Source: DATKPC01 sp035524275 (GTDB lineage Bacteria > Pseudomonadota > Gammaproteobacteria > Burkholderiales > Burkholderiaceae_F). Taken from it: a stretch of 27,740 nt of DNA. The notes beneath the pieces are model-generated. The model did no database searches and had not been told where the DNA came from. It saw only the letters and a program-made list of their open reading frames with translations. Both the position numbers and the translations under genes were made by a program. Location: the NCBI GenBank assembly GCA_035524275.1, contig DATKPC010000001.1, forward strand, positions 1-27,740, in the 5' to 3' direction. This document shows, piece by piece, positions 27,712 to 27,740 of this stretch (positions are counted from its first letter, which is position 1; each line of letters begins with the position of its first letter).

Positions 27712-27740
27712 ACCGGTCGCCGTCGTGGCCCCCCCCCCGG

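Noticed and set aside
27729..27738. Run of ten C as a phase-variable tract
   Set aside because: It lies at the very end of the window outside any gene I can define, and is as likely to be an assembly-edge artefact.

Overview
The window reads as chromosomal DNA of a GC-rich betaproteobacterium, most likely Burkholderiales or a close relative. The basis is the 23S/5S sequence style, a Gram-negative trimeric-porin gene of the Burkholderiales kind, an approximately 600-residue KdpA with the extra periplasmic-loop insert, HrcA/CIRCE control of groESL, and a DUF2917 gene. This placement is from sequence style and recall, not from a search. The left edge cuts through a 23S rRNA gene and the right edge ends in a run of ten C, so both edges look like assembly boundaries.

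Layout, left to right. (1) 1-748: 3' end of a 23S rRNA, a 5S rRNA and a strong rrn terminator, + strand. (2) 892-5335: a tight + strand three-gene unit: M20 amidohydrolase, Mo-bisMGD oxidoreductase, and a lipoprotein zinc aminopeptidase. (3) 5495-13797: a complete high-affinity K+ uptake locus in the order kdpD, kdpE, promoter, 30-aa membrane ORF, kdpF, kdpA, kdpB, kdpC. The sensor and regulator precede the pump genes, and an extra tiny membrane protein is translationally coupled ahead of kdpF. (4) 13804-17759, - strand: a large DUF349 protein, a two-CBS-domain protein and a DUF2917 protein, the last with its own good sigma70-like promoter. (5) 17887-20097, - strand: groES-groEL with terminator, CIRCE operator, promoter and an unexplained 5'-UTR hairpin. 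(6) 20267-21575: an unrecognised 62-aa two-helix membrane protein (+) converging on a porin gene (-). (7) 22051-25224, + strand: a three-gene cluster of a RibA-like GTP-cyclohydrolase-II homologue, a DUF1688 protein and uracil phosphoribosyltransferase. This is the bacterial form of the URC1-URC4-URC6 uracil catabolic route. (8) 25276-27652, - strand: adenine deaminase (type 2) followed by a Rieske non-heme iron oxygenase, then a YjfB-type putative motility gene with a near-consensus sigma28 (FliA) promoter.

The genes work together in several blocks. KdpD/KdpE sense K+ limitation or turgor and would switch on the KdpFABC pump from the promoter at about 9017-9059. GroES/GroEL form the chaperonin under HrcA control. 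The right-hand quarter is rich in nucleobase metabolism: uracil is phosphoribosylated by Upp and the ring is broken down by the URC1/URC4 proteins, while adenine is deaminated to hypoxanthine. The Rieske oxygenase beside the adenine deaminase has no evident electron-transfer partner in the window and no assigned substrate. The most interesting places for a second look are the URC cluster with its structured leader, the adenine deaminase-oxygenase pair, the extra small kdp ORF, and the sigma28 promoter of yjfB. I see no CRISPR array, insertion sequence, phage gene or tRNA.
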